From NCBI RefSeq assembly GCF_003312875.1, contig NZ_CP015163.1, forward strand, positions 4,712,001-4,776,000: 64,000 nucleotides of DNA, in the 5' to 3' direction. The position numbers were made by a program, and so were the translations under genes. The stretch is from Amycolatopsis albispora. Lineage in GTDB: Bacteria; Actinomycetota; Actinomycetes; Mycobacteriales; Pseudonocardiaceae. Below the pieces are notes generated by a model. It was not told the DNA's origin and searched no databases. It was given only the letters and a program-made list of their open reading frames with translations. Position 1 is the first letter of the stretch; each line of letters opens with the position of its first letter. Positions 48,700 through 58,145 of the stretch are shown piece by piece.

Positions 48700-50301
48700 T
48701 CACTTCCCGGCGCAGCGCGTGCCCTCGGCAGGCAGCGTGCCGTCGATCAGGTAGGCCTCGCCCGCCTTGTCGACACACGCCACACCCTGCAGGAAAACGG
48801 TGTGCTGGGTGCCCTCGTAGGTCAGCAGCGAGCCCTTCATGCCCTTGGCGAGGTTGACGCCCGCCTCGTACGGGGTCGCCGGGTCGTTCGTGGTCGAGAT
48901 CACCAGCGCCGGCGGCACGCCTTCGACGTTCGGCGTGTGCGGTTCCGAGGTGTTCGGCGACGGCCAGAACGCACACGAGTCGAGCGCGGCGCCGTCCGGC
49001 CTGCCGTCGTCGAGGAACGGCGCGACCTGCATGTACCGCTCCTGTGCCTGGAGGATCTTCGCCTTGTCCGTGACGCGCGGGTCGTCCACGCAGCGGATCG
49101 CGGTGAACGCGTCCTGCGTGGTCGAGTACCGGCCGTCGCCGCCGCGCTCGTTGTAGGTGTCGGCGAGCTTCATCAGCGTGCCGCCGTTCCCGCCCTTCAA
49201 CGCGTTGAGCCCGCTGTTCAGCGTGTCCCACAGCTGCTGGGTGTAGAGCGCCTGGACGGTGCCGGTGGTCGCGTCCTCGTAGGAGAGGAGGCGGCCGTCG
49301 CCCGCCGGCACCTTGTTGTCGATCAGCGGGCGGGTCAGGTCCTGGTAGGCCTTCGTCGCGCCCGCCGGGTCGCGGCCGAGCGCGCAGTCCTGCTCGGCCA
49401 CGCACCACTTCACGAACTCACCGAAGGCCTTTCCGAAGCCCTCCCCCTGCGCGACCAGCGACTCGACGGAATCCTGCTCGGGGTCGAGCGCGCCGTCGAG
49501 CACCAGCGCGCGCACGTTCTGCGGGAAGGTCTCCGCGTACGTCGAGCCGATGCGGGTCCCGTACGAATAACCGACGTAGGACAGCTTCGCGTCCCCGAGC
49601 GCGGACTTGAGCACGTCCATGTCCTTGACCACGTCCCTGGTGCCCACGTTCGCGAGCATGGCGGCGTGGTGGTCGGTGCGTTCGGTGCACCGCTCGGCGA
49701 AGGTCCGGCTCTCCGCCTCCTGCCTGGTCACGCCCTCCGGTGAACCGTCGGTCTCGGAGTCATCGGCACGGTCGGCGTCACGTTCGGCGTCGGTCAGGCA
49801 GCGGACCTGCGGCTGGCTCGCCCCGACCCCGCGCGGGTCGAAGCCCACCAGGTCGAAGCGGGCGGACAGCTCGGGTGAGGCCTCGGTCATCCCGGCCACC
49901 GCGGCCATGCCGGAGGCACCCGGGCCGCCGGGGTTGAACAGCAGCGAGCCGATCCGCTCGCCGCTGCCGTCCGACCGGTGCCGGAGCACGCCGATGGTGA
50001 TCGTCTCGGCGTCCGGCCTGGCGTAGTCCAGCGGCACGGTCAGCCGCGCGCATTCGATGCCCTTCGCCCCGAAGGCCGACCTGGTGCTCGACGTCGTCGC
50101 GTAGGGTGCGCAGTCACCCCAGCTCAGGGGCTGCGCGTAGAACTTTTCGAGCCCGGCGGGAACCGGACCGGCCGGTCCTTTCGTTTCGGTGACCGGCTGG
50201 GGTGTCTCCTCCGCGGTGGAGCACGCGGCCATCACGACCGGTAGCGACGTTAGGACGAGGACAAGGCCCAGCCGGGACCGGTAGCGTTCGAGTCGGCGCA
50301 C
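48700..50301 (-). CDS. Hip1/Tap-like alpha/beta-hydrolase lipoprotein, copy 2
   Basis: A 533-residue paralog of copy 1, sharing long stretches such as CLTDAERDADRADDSETDGSP and ISTTNDPATPYEAGVNLAKG. The signal peptide ends at Cys27 (PVVMAAC). The nucleophile motif GYSYG (LSYVGYSYGTRIG), acid and His are conserved, so both copies look active. GTG 50301 (VRRLERYRSRLGLVL) is chosen as the start that gives a normal lipoprotein signal; an in-frame start further upstream is possible. It is divergent from secA2 with 98 bp between. Confidence 0.92.
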   Translation of the reverse strand: MRRLERYRSRLGLVLVLTSLPVVMAACSTAEETPQPVTETKGPAGPVPAGLEKFYAQPLSWGDCAPYATTSSTRSAFGAKGIECARLTVPLDYARPDAETITIGVLRHRSDGSGERIGSLLFNPGGPGASGMAAVAGMTEASPELSARFDLVGFDPRGVGASQPQVRCLTDAERDADRADDSETDGSPEGVTRQEAESRTFAERCTERTDHHAAMLANVGTRDVVKDMDVLKSALGDAKLSYVGYSYGTRIGSTYAETFPQNVRALVLDGALDPEQDSVESLVAQGEGFGKAFGEFVKWCVAEQDCALGRDPAGATKAYQDLTRPLIDNKVPAGDGRLLSYEDATTGTVQALYTQQLWDTLNSGLNALKGGNGGTLMKLADTYNERGGDGRYSTTQDAFTAIRCVDDPRVTDKAKILQAQERYMQVAPFLDDGRPDGAALDSCAFWPSPNTSEPHTPNVEGVPPALVISTTNDPATPYEAGVNLAKGMKGSLLTYEGTQHTVFLQGVACVDKAGEAYLIDGTLPAEGTRCAGK

Positions 50302-50399
50302 CTCGACGATGGTGCCAGGCACCGACGAGCGGACGGCCGCCGCGTTGGGCAACGGAACCAACCGCCCGCTGGGCGCGATGAGGACAGAGGAGAGCACGG

Positions 50400-52736
50400 G
50401 TGGCAGCGTTGATGAGCCGGGTAGGCAAGCGGTTGCGCAGGATCATCCAGCGTCCGGCCAGCGTGGAACTGACCCGGTACGAGGCGCTCCTCCCCGCGAT
50501 CGAGAAGCGGGAACCGGAGATCGAAAAGCTCTCCGACGAGGAGTTGACCGAGGCCGCGGCCAACCTGCGCGAGGTCGGCAAGTGGGGCGACGACCAGCTG
50601 GTCGAGCTGGGCGCGCTGGGTCGCGAGGCGGCCAGGCGCGCGCTCGACGAACGCGCCTTCGACGTGCAGGTGCTGGGCACGCTCGGCCTGCTCACCGGGC
50701 ACGTCGTGCAGATGGCCACCGGTGAGGGCAAGACGCTGGCCGGCGCCCTCGCCGCGGCCGGGTACGCGTTGCAGGGCAAGCGCGTGCACGTGGTCACGGT
50801 CAATGACTACCTGGCCCGTCGTGACGCCGAATGGATGAAACCCATTTTCGACCTGCTGGGGGTCACCGTCGGCTGGGTGGAGCCGTCGCGCACCCGCGAG
50901 GAGCGCCGCGAGGCCTACCACGCCGACGTCACCTACGGCGCGGTCAGCGAGATCGGCTTCGACATGCTGCGCGACCGCCTGGTCACCAAGGCCGAGGAGC
51001 TGGTGCAGCCGGAGCCGGAGGTGGCGATCATCGACGAGGCGGACTCGGTGCTGGTCGACGAGGCCCGCGTGCCGCTGGTGATGGCCGGTTCGGTGGACGC
51101 GGGACAGGCCGACGAGGAGGTCGCCAACGTGGTCCGGCGGCTGCGCCTCGGGCTGCACTACGAGACCGACAAGGACGGCCGCAACGCCTGGCTGACCACC
51201 GCGGGTTCGTCGGTGGTGGAGAAGTCGCTCGGCGGCATCGACCTGTACAGCGAGTCCGGCGACGGGCAGGACAGGCTGGCCGCGGTGAACGTCGCGCTGC
51301 ACGCGCACGCGTTGCTCGAACGCGACGTCGACTACCTGGTGCGCGACGGCAAGGTCCAGCTGATCAACGCTTCCCGCGGCCGCGTCGCGGAGCTGCAGCG
51401 CTGGCCGGACGGGCTGCAGGCCGCGGTCGAGGCGAAGGAGCAGGTGCCGCCGTCGGACCGCGGTGAGATCCTCGACTCGATCACCGTGCAGGCGCTGATG
51501 GCGCGGTATCCGCAGGTCGCGGGCATGACCGGGACAGCGGTGGCGGTGGCGGAGCAGCTGCGCGAGTTCTACCAGCTCGAGGTGGCGGTCATCCCGCCGA
51601 ACACCGAGAACATCCGTGAGGACGCCAAGGACCGGATCTTCGCTTCGCCGTCGCAGAAGCTGCGGGCGATCGAGGAGGAGATCGCCCGCGTGCACGAGAC
51701 CGGGCAGCCGATCCTGGTCGGCACCCAGGACGTGGCCGAGTCCGAGGAACTGGCCGAGAAGCTGGCGAAGGTCGGCCTCGAATGCGTGGTGCTGAACGCG
51801 CGCAACGACGCCGAAGAAGCCGAGATCATCGCGGACGCCGGTCGCTACGGCGCGGTCACCGTGTCCACCCAGATGGCCGGTCGCGGGACCGACATCCGGC
51901 TGGGCGGCAAGGACGGCAAGGACCGCGAGCGCGTGGCCGAGCTGGGCGGGCTGCACGTGATCGGCACCGCGCGCTACCCGAGCAGCCGCCTCGACGACCA
52001 GCTGCGTGGCCGCGCCGGCCGTCAGGGCGACCCGGGCAGCTCGATCTTCTTCGCCAGCCTCAACGACGACCTGGTGCTGCAGAACGCGCCGGACATTCCC
52101 GAGGGCATCGAGTCCGACTCCGAGACCGGCGAGATCACCGACGTGGCCGCGCACCGGCAGATCAAGCACGCGCAGCGCGTGGCCGAGGGCGTCGACCTGG
52201 AGATCCACCGGAACACCTGGCGCTACACGCGGCTGATCGAGCGCCAGCGCACCGAGCTGCTGGCCCACCGCGACAAGCTGCTGCGGACCGACCTGGCCAA
52301 GGAGCAGCTGGAGAAGGGCGCGCCGGAGAAGTTCAAGGAACTGTCCGAGGCGGTGGACGACGAGGCGAAGGTCGAGCAGATCTGCCGCGAGATCGCGTTG
52401 TTCCACATCGACCAGCTGTGGTCGGATCACCTGGCCTTCCTGACCGACGTGCGCGAGAGCATCCACCTGCGCGCGCTGGCGCGGGAGACCCCGCTCGACG
52501 AGTTCCACCGCGCGGCGATCCCGGAGTTCCACAAGATCATTCCGGAGACCGAGAAGCGGTCGATCGCCTCGCTGGAGGAAGCCGAGATCACCGAGAACGG
52601 CATCGACCTGGCGGCGTCCGGCGTGCGGCGGGCCACCTCGACGTGGACCTACCTGGTGCACGACAACCCGTTCGACTCCGACGCCGAGCAGGCGCTGAAG
52701 AAGGTGCGAAGCCTGTTGAGGCGCAAGAAGGATTGA
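50400..52736 (+). CDS. secA2: accessory Sec translocase ATPase SecA2
   Basis: A 778-residue SecA-type ATPase. Walker A is MATGEGKT (about 105-112), DEADSVLVDEA is motif II, VSTQMAGRGTDIRLGGKDGKD and RGRAGRQGDPGSS are downstream motifs. It lacks the cysteine-rich SecB-binding tail of SecA1 and is about 150-200 residues shorter, the profile of actinobacterial SecA2, which exports a small subset of proteins. GTG 50400 has AGAGGAG 7 bases upstream. It lies divergent from the Hip1-like genes and next to PhoX-like and lipoprotein genes that could be client proteins. Confidence 0.94.
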   Translation: MAALMSRVGKRLRRIIQRPASVELTRYEALLPAIEKREPEIEKLSDEELTEAAANLREVGKWGDDQLVELGALGREAARRALDERAFDVQVLGTLGLLTGHVVQMATGEGKTLAGALAAAGYALQGKRVHVVTVNDYLARRDAEWMKPIFDLLGVTVGWVEPSRTREERREAYHADVTYGAVSEIGFDMLRDRLVTKAEELVQPEPEVAIIDEADSVLVDEARVPLVMAGSVDAGQADEEVANVVRRLRLGLHYETDKDGRNAWLTTAGSSVVEKSLGGIDLYSESGDGQDRLAAVNVALHAHALLERDVDYLVRDGKVQLINASRGRVAELQRWPDGLQAAVEAKEQVPPSDRGEILDSITVQALMARYPQVAGMTGTAVAVAEQLREFYQLEVAVIPPNTENIREDAKDRIFASPSQKLRAIEEEIARVHETGQPILVGTQDVAESEELAEKLAKVGLECVVLNARNDAEEAEIIADAGRYGAVTVSTQMAGRGTDIRLGGKDGKDRERVAELGGLHVIGTARYPSSRLDDQLRGRAGRQGDPGSSIFFASLNDDLVLQNAPDIPEGIESDSETGEITDVAAHRQIKHAQRVAEGVDLEIHRNTWRYTRLIERQRTELLAHRDKLLRTDLAKEQLEKGAPEKFKELSEAVDDEAKVEQICREIALFHIDQLWSDHLAFLTDVRESIHLRALARETPLDEFHRAAIPEFHKIIPETEKRSIASLEEAEITENGIDLAASGVRRATSTWTYLVHDNPFDSDAEQALKKVRSLLRRKKD

Positions 52737-52743
52737 GACAGAG

Positions 52744-52774
52744 GCGGGGCCCCGGTTCGCCGGGGCCCCGCTTT
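52744..52774 (+). terminator. terminator after secA2
   Basis: A 12-bp GC stem (52744-52755 with 52760-52771) with a TTCG tetraloop is followed by TTTGG. It separates secA2 from the convergent PhoX-like gene. Confidence 0.85.
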
Positions 52775-52779
52775 GGTGT

Positions 52780-53940
52780 TCAGCTCCGGAAGGGGCCGGT
52801 CACCTCGTAGGTGATGCCGCCCGAGCTCGAACCGGTGGTGCCGCGCTGCGAGGAGAAGTACAGCCGGTTCCCGGCCGGGGTGAACGCCGGGCCGCAGATC
52901 TCCGATCCGCTCTGGCCGTTGATCCGCAGGAACGGCGCGACCACGTCGTTCGGGGTGATCACACAGATCTCCATGTTGCCGCCGTCCTCGGCGACGAAGA
53001 GGTCACCCGACGCGGTGCCGGTCACGTTGTCCACGCCGGTCAGCGGCGGGGTGCCGGGGTTCACCAGCGAGTCGTCGTAGGCCAGTTCGTAGGTGTTGTT
53101 CACCAGGTTCAGCTGCCACAGCCGGTTGTCGCCCTTGGTGGTGAACCACGCGGTGTCGTTGGCGTAGTGCAGGCCCTCACCGCCGTTGAACCGCTTCGCG
53201 CCGGAGACCTGGTTGCGGGTCGCGGTGGGTGAGCCGTCCACGTCGGGTACGTCCGCCCAGGTGAACGAGCCGGAGGTGGCCGAGCCCGCGCGCAGCACCT
53301 GGAGCTTGCCCGCGGAGAGGTCACCCCAGGTGGTCGGCAGGAAGCGGTAGAAGCAGCCGTCGGACACGTCCTCGGTCAGGTACACCGCCTTGCGCACCGG
53401 GTCCGCGGCGGCGGCTTCGTGCTTGAACTGCCCCATCGCGGGACGCCGGATCGCCGCCTTCGTGCCCCACGGGTCGCATTCGTAGACGTAACCGCGGTCG
53501 ATTTCCTCGCAGGAGAGCCAGGTCTGCCACGGGGTGGCGCCGCCGGCGCAGTTCTGCCTGGTGTCCGCGAGCACGCGGTAGGCACCGGTGATGGTGCCGT
53601 TCGCGTCGAACTTCAGCGCGCTGGCGCCACCGCCGGGGGTGATCTCCGAGTTGGAGACGTAGATCCAGCCGCTGCCGTCGGCGAAGACCGCGCCGCCGTC
53701 CGGCGCGTCGTGCCAGGTGTACCCGGCGACCTTCTGCCGGGAGCGGGCCACGATCCGGCTGGTGAACCCGGCGGGGAGCTGGATGCCGTTGGCGTCCGCC
53801 GGCTGGAGCGGACCGTACGGGCTGGGCCCGTTCTGGGCGGGGTTCGCGAGTGCCGAGGGGGTGAAGGTGTTTCCGAACGCCGTGACGCCGGCGCCGAGGA
53901 CCGCCGCGCGCAGGAAGTTCCGCCTCTTGAGGGTCGACAC
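52780..53940 (-). CDS. PhoX-like (DUF839) Tat-exported beta-propeller protein
   Basis: A 386-residue secreted protein. Its start MSTLKRRNFLRAAVLGAGVTAFG has a twin-arginine motif (KRRNFLR) and a hydrophobic core; cleavage is expected after ALA. The mature part is a six-bladed beta-propeller of the PhoX/DUF839 group: LSCEEIDRGYVYECDPWG, MGQFKHEAAAADP, YLTEDVSDGCFYRFLP and LFVAEDGGNMEICVI. PhoX enzymes are calcium- and iron-dependent alkaline phosphatases, but members may be inactive; catalytic status is not certain. GTG 53940 has GGAGG 6 bases upstream. Confidence 0.88.
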   Translation of the reverse strand: MSTLKRRNFLRAAVLGAGVTAFGNTFTPSALANPAQNGPSPYGPLQPADANGIQLPAGFTSRIVARSRQKVAGYTWHDAPDGGAVFADGSGWIYVSNSEITPGGGASALKFDANGTITGAYRVLADTRQNCAGGATPWQTWLSCEEIDRGYVYECDPWGTKAAIRRPAMGQFKHEAAAADPVRKAVYLTEDVSDGCFYRFLPTTWGDLSAGKLQVLRAGSATSGSFTWADVPDVDGSPTATRNQVSGAKRFNGGEGLHYANDTAWFTTKGDNRLWQLNLVNNTYELAYDDSLVNPGTPPLTGVDNVTGTASGDLFVAEDGGNMEICVITPNDVVAPFLRINGQSGSEICGPAFTPAGNRLYFSSQRGTTGSSSGGITYEVTGPFRS

Positions 53941-54047
53941 GCTGTGCCTCCGTTGAGTTCCGCGAAGTGGTGGGGGAACCCAACGGACGCTACGGAAACG
54001 CGGTCACCGGGTACAGGTACCGCCGGTGAACTCCCGACGAAAGGCGG

Positions 54048-55766
54048 TCAATGCACCTCGCGCCAGGCGTTGGTGATCGGCAGGCGGCGGTCGCGGCCGA
54101 AGGCCTTGAAGGTGATCTTGGTGCCCGGCGGGTACTGGCGGCGCTTGTACTCGGCCTTGTCGACCATGCGCACCACGCGGTCGATCACCTCCGGGTCGAA
54201 GCCGGCGGCGAGCAGGTCGGCGAAGCCGCGGTCGCCCTCGACGTAGTCGTCCAGGATGTCGTCGAGCAGCGCGTAGTCCGGCAGCGAGTCCGAGTCCAGC
54301 TGGTCGGGGCGCAGTTCGGCGGACGGCGGCTTGCTGATCGAGTTCTCCGGGATCGGCGGGGTCTCACCGCGCTTCTCGGCTTCGGCGTTGCGCCAGCGGG
54401 CCAGCTGCCAGACGTGCGTCTTGAACACGTCCTTGATCGGCGCGAAACCGCCGACCGCGTCGCCGTAGATGGTCGAGTACCCCACCGCCAGCTCGGTCTT
54501 GTTGCCGGTGGCCAGCACCAGGTGACCGTCCAGATTGGACAGTGCCATCAGCAGCATGCCGCGGGTGCGGGCCTGGATGTTCTCCTCGGCGAGCCCGGTC
54601 AGCTTGAGCTGGTCGACGTAGACCTTGACCATGTCCTCGACCGGCTCCACCCGGAAGTGCGCGCCGATCCGGCGGGCCAGCTCGGCCGCGTCCGCGCGCG
54701 AGTGCTCCGAGGAGTACTTCGACGGCATCGAGACGCCGTGCACCGCGTCGCCGCCGAGCGCGTCGGCGGCCAGCGCGGCCACCACCGCCGAGTCGATCCC
54801 GCCGGAGAAGCCGAAGATGACCGAGCGGAAGCCGTTCTTCTGCACGTAGTCGCGCAGGCCGACGACCAGCGCCGACCACACCTCCGCCTCCTCCGAGAGC
54901 GGTTCGCTGATCGGCGGCTCGGCGAGCGGTTCGTAGGCGGGCAGCGGCTCGGTGGACAGCACGCGGCGGCGGACGTGCAACCCGGCCAGCTCCCCGTCGG
55001 CGGCGTGCCCGCCCGCCTCGATGTCCATGTCCAGCACCAGCAGGTGCTCGGTGAACTGCGGGGCCCGCGCCAGCAGCCTGCCGTCCGCGGCGACCACGAT
55101 CGAATCGCCGTCGAAGACCAGGTCGTCCTGCCCACCGACCTGGTTCGTGTAGACCAGCGGCGCGCCGGCCTCGGCCGCGCGGCGGGCGATCAGCGGCAGC
55201 CGGATGTCGTCCTTGGACCGCTCGTACGGCGACGCGTTCGGCGCCACCACCAGGTCCACCCCGGCCTTGCCGAGCGCGGCGATCGGGCCGCCGTCCTGCC
55301 AGATGTCCTCGCAGATCACCATGCCGATGTCGATGCCGTGCAGGCGCACCACGTCGAGCGTGGTGCCGGGCTTGAAGTAGCGGTGCTCGTCGAAGACGCC
55401 GTAGTTGGGCAGGTGGTGCTTGAACTGCCTGGCCACCACCTCGCCCCGGTACAACGCGGCCGCCGCGTCCCGCGGCCCGGCCTCGTCCAGGTCGAGGTAA
55501 CCGACGTAGGCCAGCACGTCACCGCAGCCCGCATCGTCGAGGCGCTTGGCCAGCTCGTCCACCTTCGCGCGGGACGCCTCGGCGAAGGTCTTGCGCAGGG
55601 ACAGGTCCTCGACCGGGTAGCCGGTCAGCGACATCTCTGGGAAAACCACTACATGAGCGCCGGCCTCGACGGCCTTGCGCGTCCACTCGACGGTCTGGTC
55701 GGCGTTTCCGGCGAGGTCACCGACAGTGGGGTTGACCTGGGCCAAGGCGATGCGCAGTTGCGGCAT
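54048..55766 (-). CDS. nadE: glutamine-dependent NAD+ synthetase
   Basis: A 572-residue two-domain enzyme converting nicotinic acid adenine dinucleotide to NAD+ with ammonia from glutamine. The N-terminal nitrilase-type glutaminase has the triad E44 (VVFPEMSLTGY), K116 (RQFKHHLPNYGVFDEHRYF) and C152 (MVICEDIWQDGG). The C-terminal synthetase has the PP-loop FGFSGGIDSAVV, TGNKTELAVGYSTIYGD and the final RRQYPPGTKITFKAFGRDRRLPI. ATG 55766 starts the first nitrilase strand. It is a single gene, divergent from an MPI-like gene. Confidence 0.97.
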   Translation of the reverse strand: MPQLRIALAQVNPTVGDLAGNADQTVEWTRKAVEAGAHVVVFPEMSLTGYPVEDLSLRKTFAEASRAKVDELAKRLDDAGCGDVLAYVGYLDLDEAGPRDAAAALYRGEVVARQFKHHLPNYGVFDEHRYFKPGTTLDVVRLHGIDIGMVICEDIWQDGGPIAALGKAGVDLVVAPNASPYERSKDDIRLPLIARRAAEAGAPLVYTNQVGGQDDLVFDGDSIVVAADGRLLARAPQFTEHLLVLDMDIEAGGHAADGELAGLHVRRRVLSTEPLPAYEPLAEPPISEPLSEEAEVWSALVVGLRDYVQKNGFRSVIFGFSGGIDSAVVAALAADALGGDAVHGVSMPSKYSSEHSRADAAELARRIGAHFRVEPVEDMVKVYVDQLKLTGLAEENIQARTRGMLLMALSNLDGHLVLATGNKTELAVGYSTIYGDAVGGFAPIKDVFKTHVWQLARWRNAEAEKRGETPPIPENSISKPPSAELRPDQLDSDSLPDYALLDDILDDYVEGDRGFADLLAAGFDPEVIDRVVRMVDKAEYKRRQYPPGTKITFKAFGRDRRLPITNAWREVH

Positions 55767-55840
55767 TGGGCCATTCTCGCGCACGGCGGCCCACCCGGCG
55801 ACCAAGTGTGCCCAACTCCGCCCCCCAATAGGGTTGCCCG

Positions 55841-56554
55841 ATGAACCGAGAGCAGTATCGCGCCGAGCTGGCGCGCTACGGGACCGCACTGGCCGCGGCG
55901 GCCACCGACCTGGGCAGGCCGGTGCCCAGCTGTCCGGACTGGACGGTGGCGGACCTGGTCTGGCACACCAGCGAGGTCTTCTACTTCTGGCGGCTGCAGT
56001 TGAGCGGGCTGCTCCACGGGCCGGACCACTACCGGGAACCGGACCGGCCCGGCGACGACGAGGTGCTCGACCGGTACGCGGAGAACCTGCGTCACCTGGT
56101 GGAGGCGGTGCGGCGGGCGGATCCGGCGAAACCGGTGTGGACCTGGTCGGCGGACCGGACGGCGGGGTTCGTCCAGCGGCGGATGGCGCACGAAGCCGCC
56201 GTCCACGCCTGGGACGCCCAGTTGGCGGCGGGGCGCGACGAGCCGATCGGACGCGAGCTGGCGGTCGACGGGATCGACGAGTTCCTGACCCACTTCCTGC
56301 CCTCGTCGCTGCCGGAGGACCTGGGCGGCACGGTGCACCTGCAGACCACGGACGGTCCCGGCGAGTGGTCGATCGCGCACGACGGGGCTGGGTGGCAGGT
56401 CACCCGCTCGCCCGGGAACGGTGCTGTCGTGGCGCGGGCGAGCGCGTCGGACCTGCTGCTGATGCTGTGGCGGCGCCGGGAGACCGACGCGGTGGAGACC
56501 TCCGGTGACACGGCGGTGCTGGACCGGCTGTTGAAGTCGGCCTCAACCACATGA
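55841..56554 (+). CDS. maleylpyruvate isomerase / mycothiol-dependent DinB-like protein
   Basis: A 237-residue DinB/MDMPI protein. The N-terminal four-helix bundle has VPSCPDWTVADLVWHTSEVFYFWRLQL with the first metal His (LVWH), and MAHEAAVHAWDAQ with two more, giving the three-His metal site of the fold. Residues from about 155 form the separate MDMPI C-terminal domain. Family members are mycothiol-dependent isomerases or transferases; the substrate here is unknown. It runs divergent from nadE, 74 bp apart. Confidence 0.85.
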   Translation: MNREQYRAELARYGTALAAAATDLGRPVPSCPDWTVADLVWHTSEVFYFWRLQLSGLLHGPDHYREPDRPGDDEVLDRYAENLRHLVEAVRRADPAKPVWTWSADRTAGFVQRRMAHEAAVHAWDAQLAAGRDEPIGRELAVDGIDEFLTHFLPSSLPEDLGGTVHLQTTDGPGEWSIAHDGAGWQVTRSPGNGAVVARASASDLLLMLWRRRETDAVETSGDTAVLDRLLKSASTT

Positions 56555-56635
56555 TTCCGTATCTGTAACCACAGGATTCCGCATCTGTCCCGATCTGCGC
56601 GGGTCTTGTCGGTGCCGGGGGCTACCGTCGCTTCC

Positions 56636-57139
56636 GTGACCAAGTTCCACGCCATCCACACCGAGCGCCTCATCCTGCGCCCGTTGCGCCAGGACGACCG
56701 GGCCGACGTCGTCCGCATCCAGTCCGACCCCGCGACGAACCAGTTCAACCCCGACCCGCCGGACGCCGAGCAGGCGGGCAAGCAGTTCGAGTACTGGCTG
56801 TCGCACTGGGAGGAGCACGGGTACGGCTACTTCGCGGTGGTCGAGGCCGCGACGGGTGAGCTGGTCGGTGTTGGTGGCGTGCAGTCGAAGGAAATGCACG
56901 ACGAGAAGCTGCTGAACCTGTACTACCGCTTCCGCGCCGAGTCCTGGGGGAAGGGGTACGCCACGGAAATGGCTTCGGCCGCCGTGGAATGGGCCGAACG
57001 CGAAATACCCGAACGCCCGGTGGTGATCTCCGTGGCGCTGATCAACAAACCGTCCCGGCGGGTGGCCGAGAAACTCGGCTTCACGCCCTACCTGGAGGAG
57101 GACTACCACGGACTGCGATCCACCCACTACCGCCGTTGA
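56636..57139 (+). CDS. RimJ/RimL-type GNAT acetyltransferase
   Basis: A 167-residue GNAT. It has IHTERLILRPLRQDDRADVVRIQSDP (first helix and strand), YFAVVEAATGELVGVGGVQ, and the CoA-binding loop RFRAESWGKGYATEMASAAVEWA followed by VALINKPSRRVAEKLGF. These resemble ribosomal-protein acetyltransferases, but many act on small molecules or peptides. GTG 56636 is chosen: TACCGT lies 7 bases upstream, giving a leaderless layout. Its last 13 bases overlap the convergent hydrolase gene. Confidence 0.85.
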   Translation: MTKFHAIHTERLILRPLRQDDRADVVRIQSDPATNQFNPDPPDAEQAGKQFEYWLSHWEEHGYGYFAVVEAATGELVGVGGVQSKEMHDEKLLNLYYRFRAESWGKGYATEMASAAVEWAEREIPERPVVISVALINKPSRRVAEKLGFTPYLEEDYHGLRSTHYRR

Positions 57140-57879
57140 CTGTCCACAATGGTCACCTGCTGGTCTTCGCATTCGCCGTCCCAGTCCCGTGGCAGCGGCA
57201 CGGGCGTTTCCGGGGCGACCACGGAGACCAGGTGGTCGAGCACCGCATCCGCGTGGCCGACCAGCAGGTGACCGGCGCCGGGCAGGGTGATCACCCGCGC
57301 CTGCGGGATCATCGCGCAGCCTTCACGCACGTCCTCGGGTAGCCGGTAGTCGTCGAACTCCGGCACGAGCGCCACCACCGGCTTGCCCGTCGACGCCCAG
57401 GCGGCCCGCTGCACCGGGCTGCTCCAGCGCAACGGAGGCGCGATCAGCACGATGCCCTCGACGAGCACGTCGGTGCCGTGCATGAGCGCGAGGTCGCTGC
57501 CGAACGACCAGCCGGCCAGCCACACCCTGGGCAGCTCCCGGGACCTGGCGAAGTCGAGCGCGGCCGCGACGTCGAGGCGTTCGCCCTCGGCCGCGCCGAA
57601 GGTGCCCTCGCTGCGCCCGGCTTCACTGGCCGCGCCACGGGTGTTGAACCGCAGGACCGCGAGCCCGGCCAGCGCGGGCAGGCGGAAGGCGGCCTTGCGC
57701 AACACGTGCGAGTCCATCATGCCGCCGTGCGTGGGCAGCGGGTGCAGCAGCACCACGGTCGCCACCGGTGCGCGATCGGCGGGCAGCGCCAGCTCGCCGA
57801 CGAGCCGGAGGCCGTCCTCGGTGCGCAGTTGTACCGCCTCACGCTGCGCGGGGAGCTTGGTGTTGGGCCCAATCCTCAC
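57127..57879 (-). CDS. alpha/beta-hydrolase family protein
   Basis: A 250-residue hydrolase with the usual fold: VVLLHPLPTHGGMMD (oxyanion region), nucleophile elbow GWSFGSDLALMHG (G-x-S-x-G), acid in VALVPEFDDYRLPED and His in GAGHLLVGH. The substrate is unknown. GTG 57879 overlaps the TGA of the upstream chimeric ORF (GTGA), implying translational coupling. The first 34 codons lie in copy A of a 185-bp tandem duplication, and an almost identical N-terminus is repeated just upstream in copy B. Confidence 0.85.
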   Translation of the reverse strand: MRIGPNTKLPAQREAVQLRTEDGLRLVGELALPADRAPVATVVLLHPLPTHGGMMDSHVLRKAAFRLPALAGLAVLRFNTRGAASEAGRSEGTFGAAEGERLDVAAALDFARSRELPRVWLAGWSFGSDLALMHGTDVLVEGIVLIAPPLRWSSPVQRAAWASTGKPVVALVPEFDDYRLPEDVREGCAMIPQARVITLPGAGHLLVGHADAVLDHLVSVVAPETPVPLPRDWDGECEDQQVTIVDSQRR

Positions 57880-58145
57880 CACCGACCCGGCCTCCTTCGC
57901 ACACGCGCCTGCCAACACGGACGATGCCAATGCCACCGATCCGTCACCGACCCGGCCTCGTCGGAGGGCAGCCCAAGCTCACCGACGAGCCGGAGGCCAT
58001 CCTCGATGTGCAACCGCACCGCCTCACGCTGCGCGGGAAGCTTGGTGTTGGGCCCGATCCTCACCACCGACCCGGCCTCCTTCGCGCACGCGCCTGCCAA
58101 CACGGGCGATGCCAATGCCGCCGGTCAGTCACCGAGCCGGTCTCA
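57776..58145. repeat. 185-bp tandem duplication (two copies)
   Basis: Copy A 57776-57960 and copy B 57961-58145 align end to end at about 88% identity with a constant offset of 185. Each junction carries TCGGNGGGC (57776, 57961, 58146), which marks the likely recombination or slippage point. The unit spans the 3' end of a zinc-binding protein gene and the 5' end of the hydrolase gene. Confidence 0.88.
57876..58064 (-). pseudogene. chimeric small ORF created by the duplication
   Basis: GTG 58064 to TGA 57876 encodes 62 residues: the first part repeats the hydrolase N-terminus (RIGPNTKLPAQREAV...GELGLPSDEA), and the rest repeats the C-terminus of the upstream protein (GSVTDRWHWHRPCWQARVRRRPGRW). 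It overlaps both neighbours at GTGA junctions, so it sits in a coupled chain of three. Most likely a by-product of duplication; expression would need to be shown. The frame is intact despite 12% divergence, which hints that it may not be simply decaying. Confidence 0.7.
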
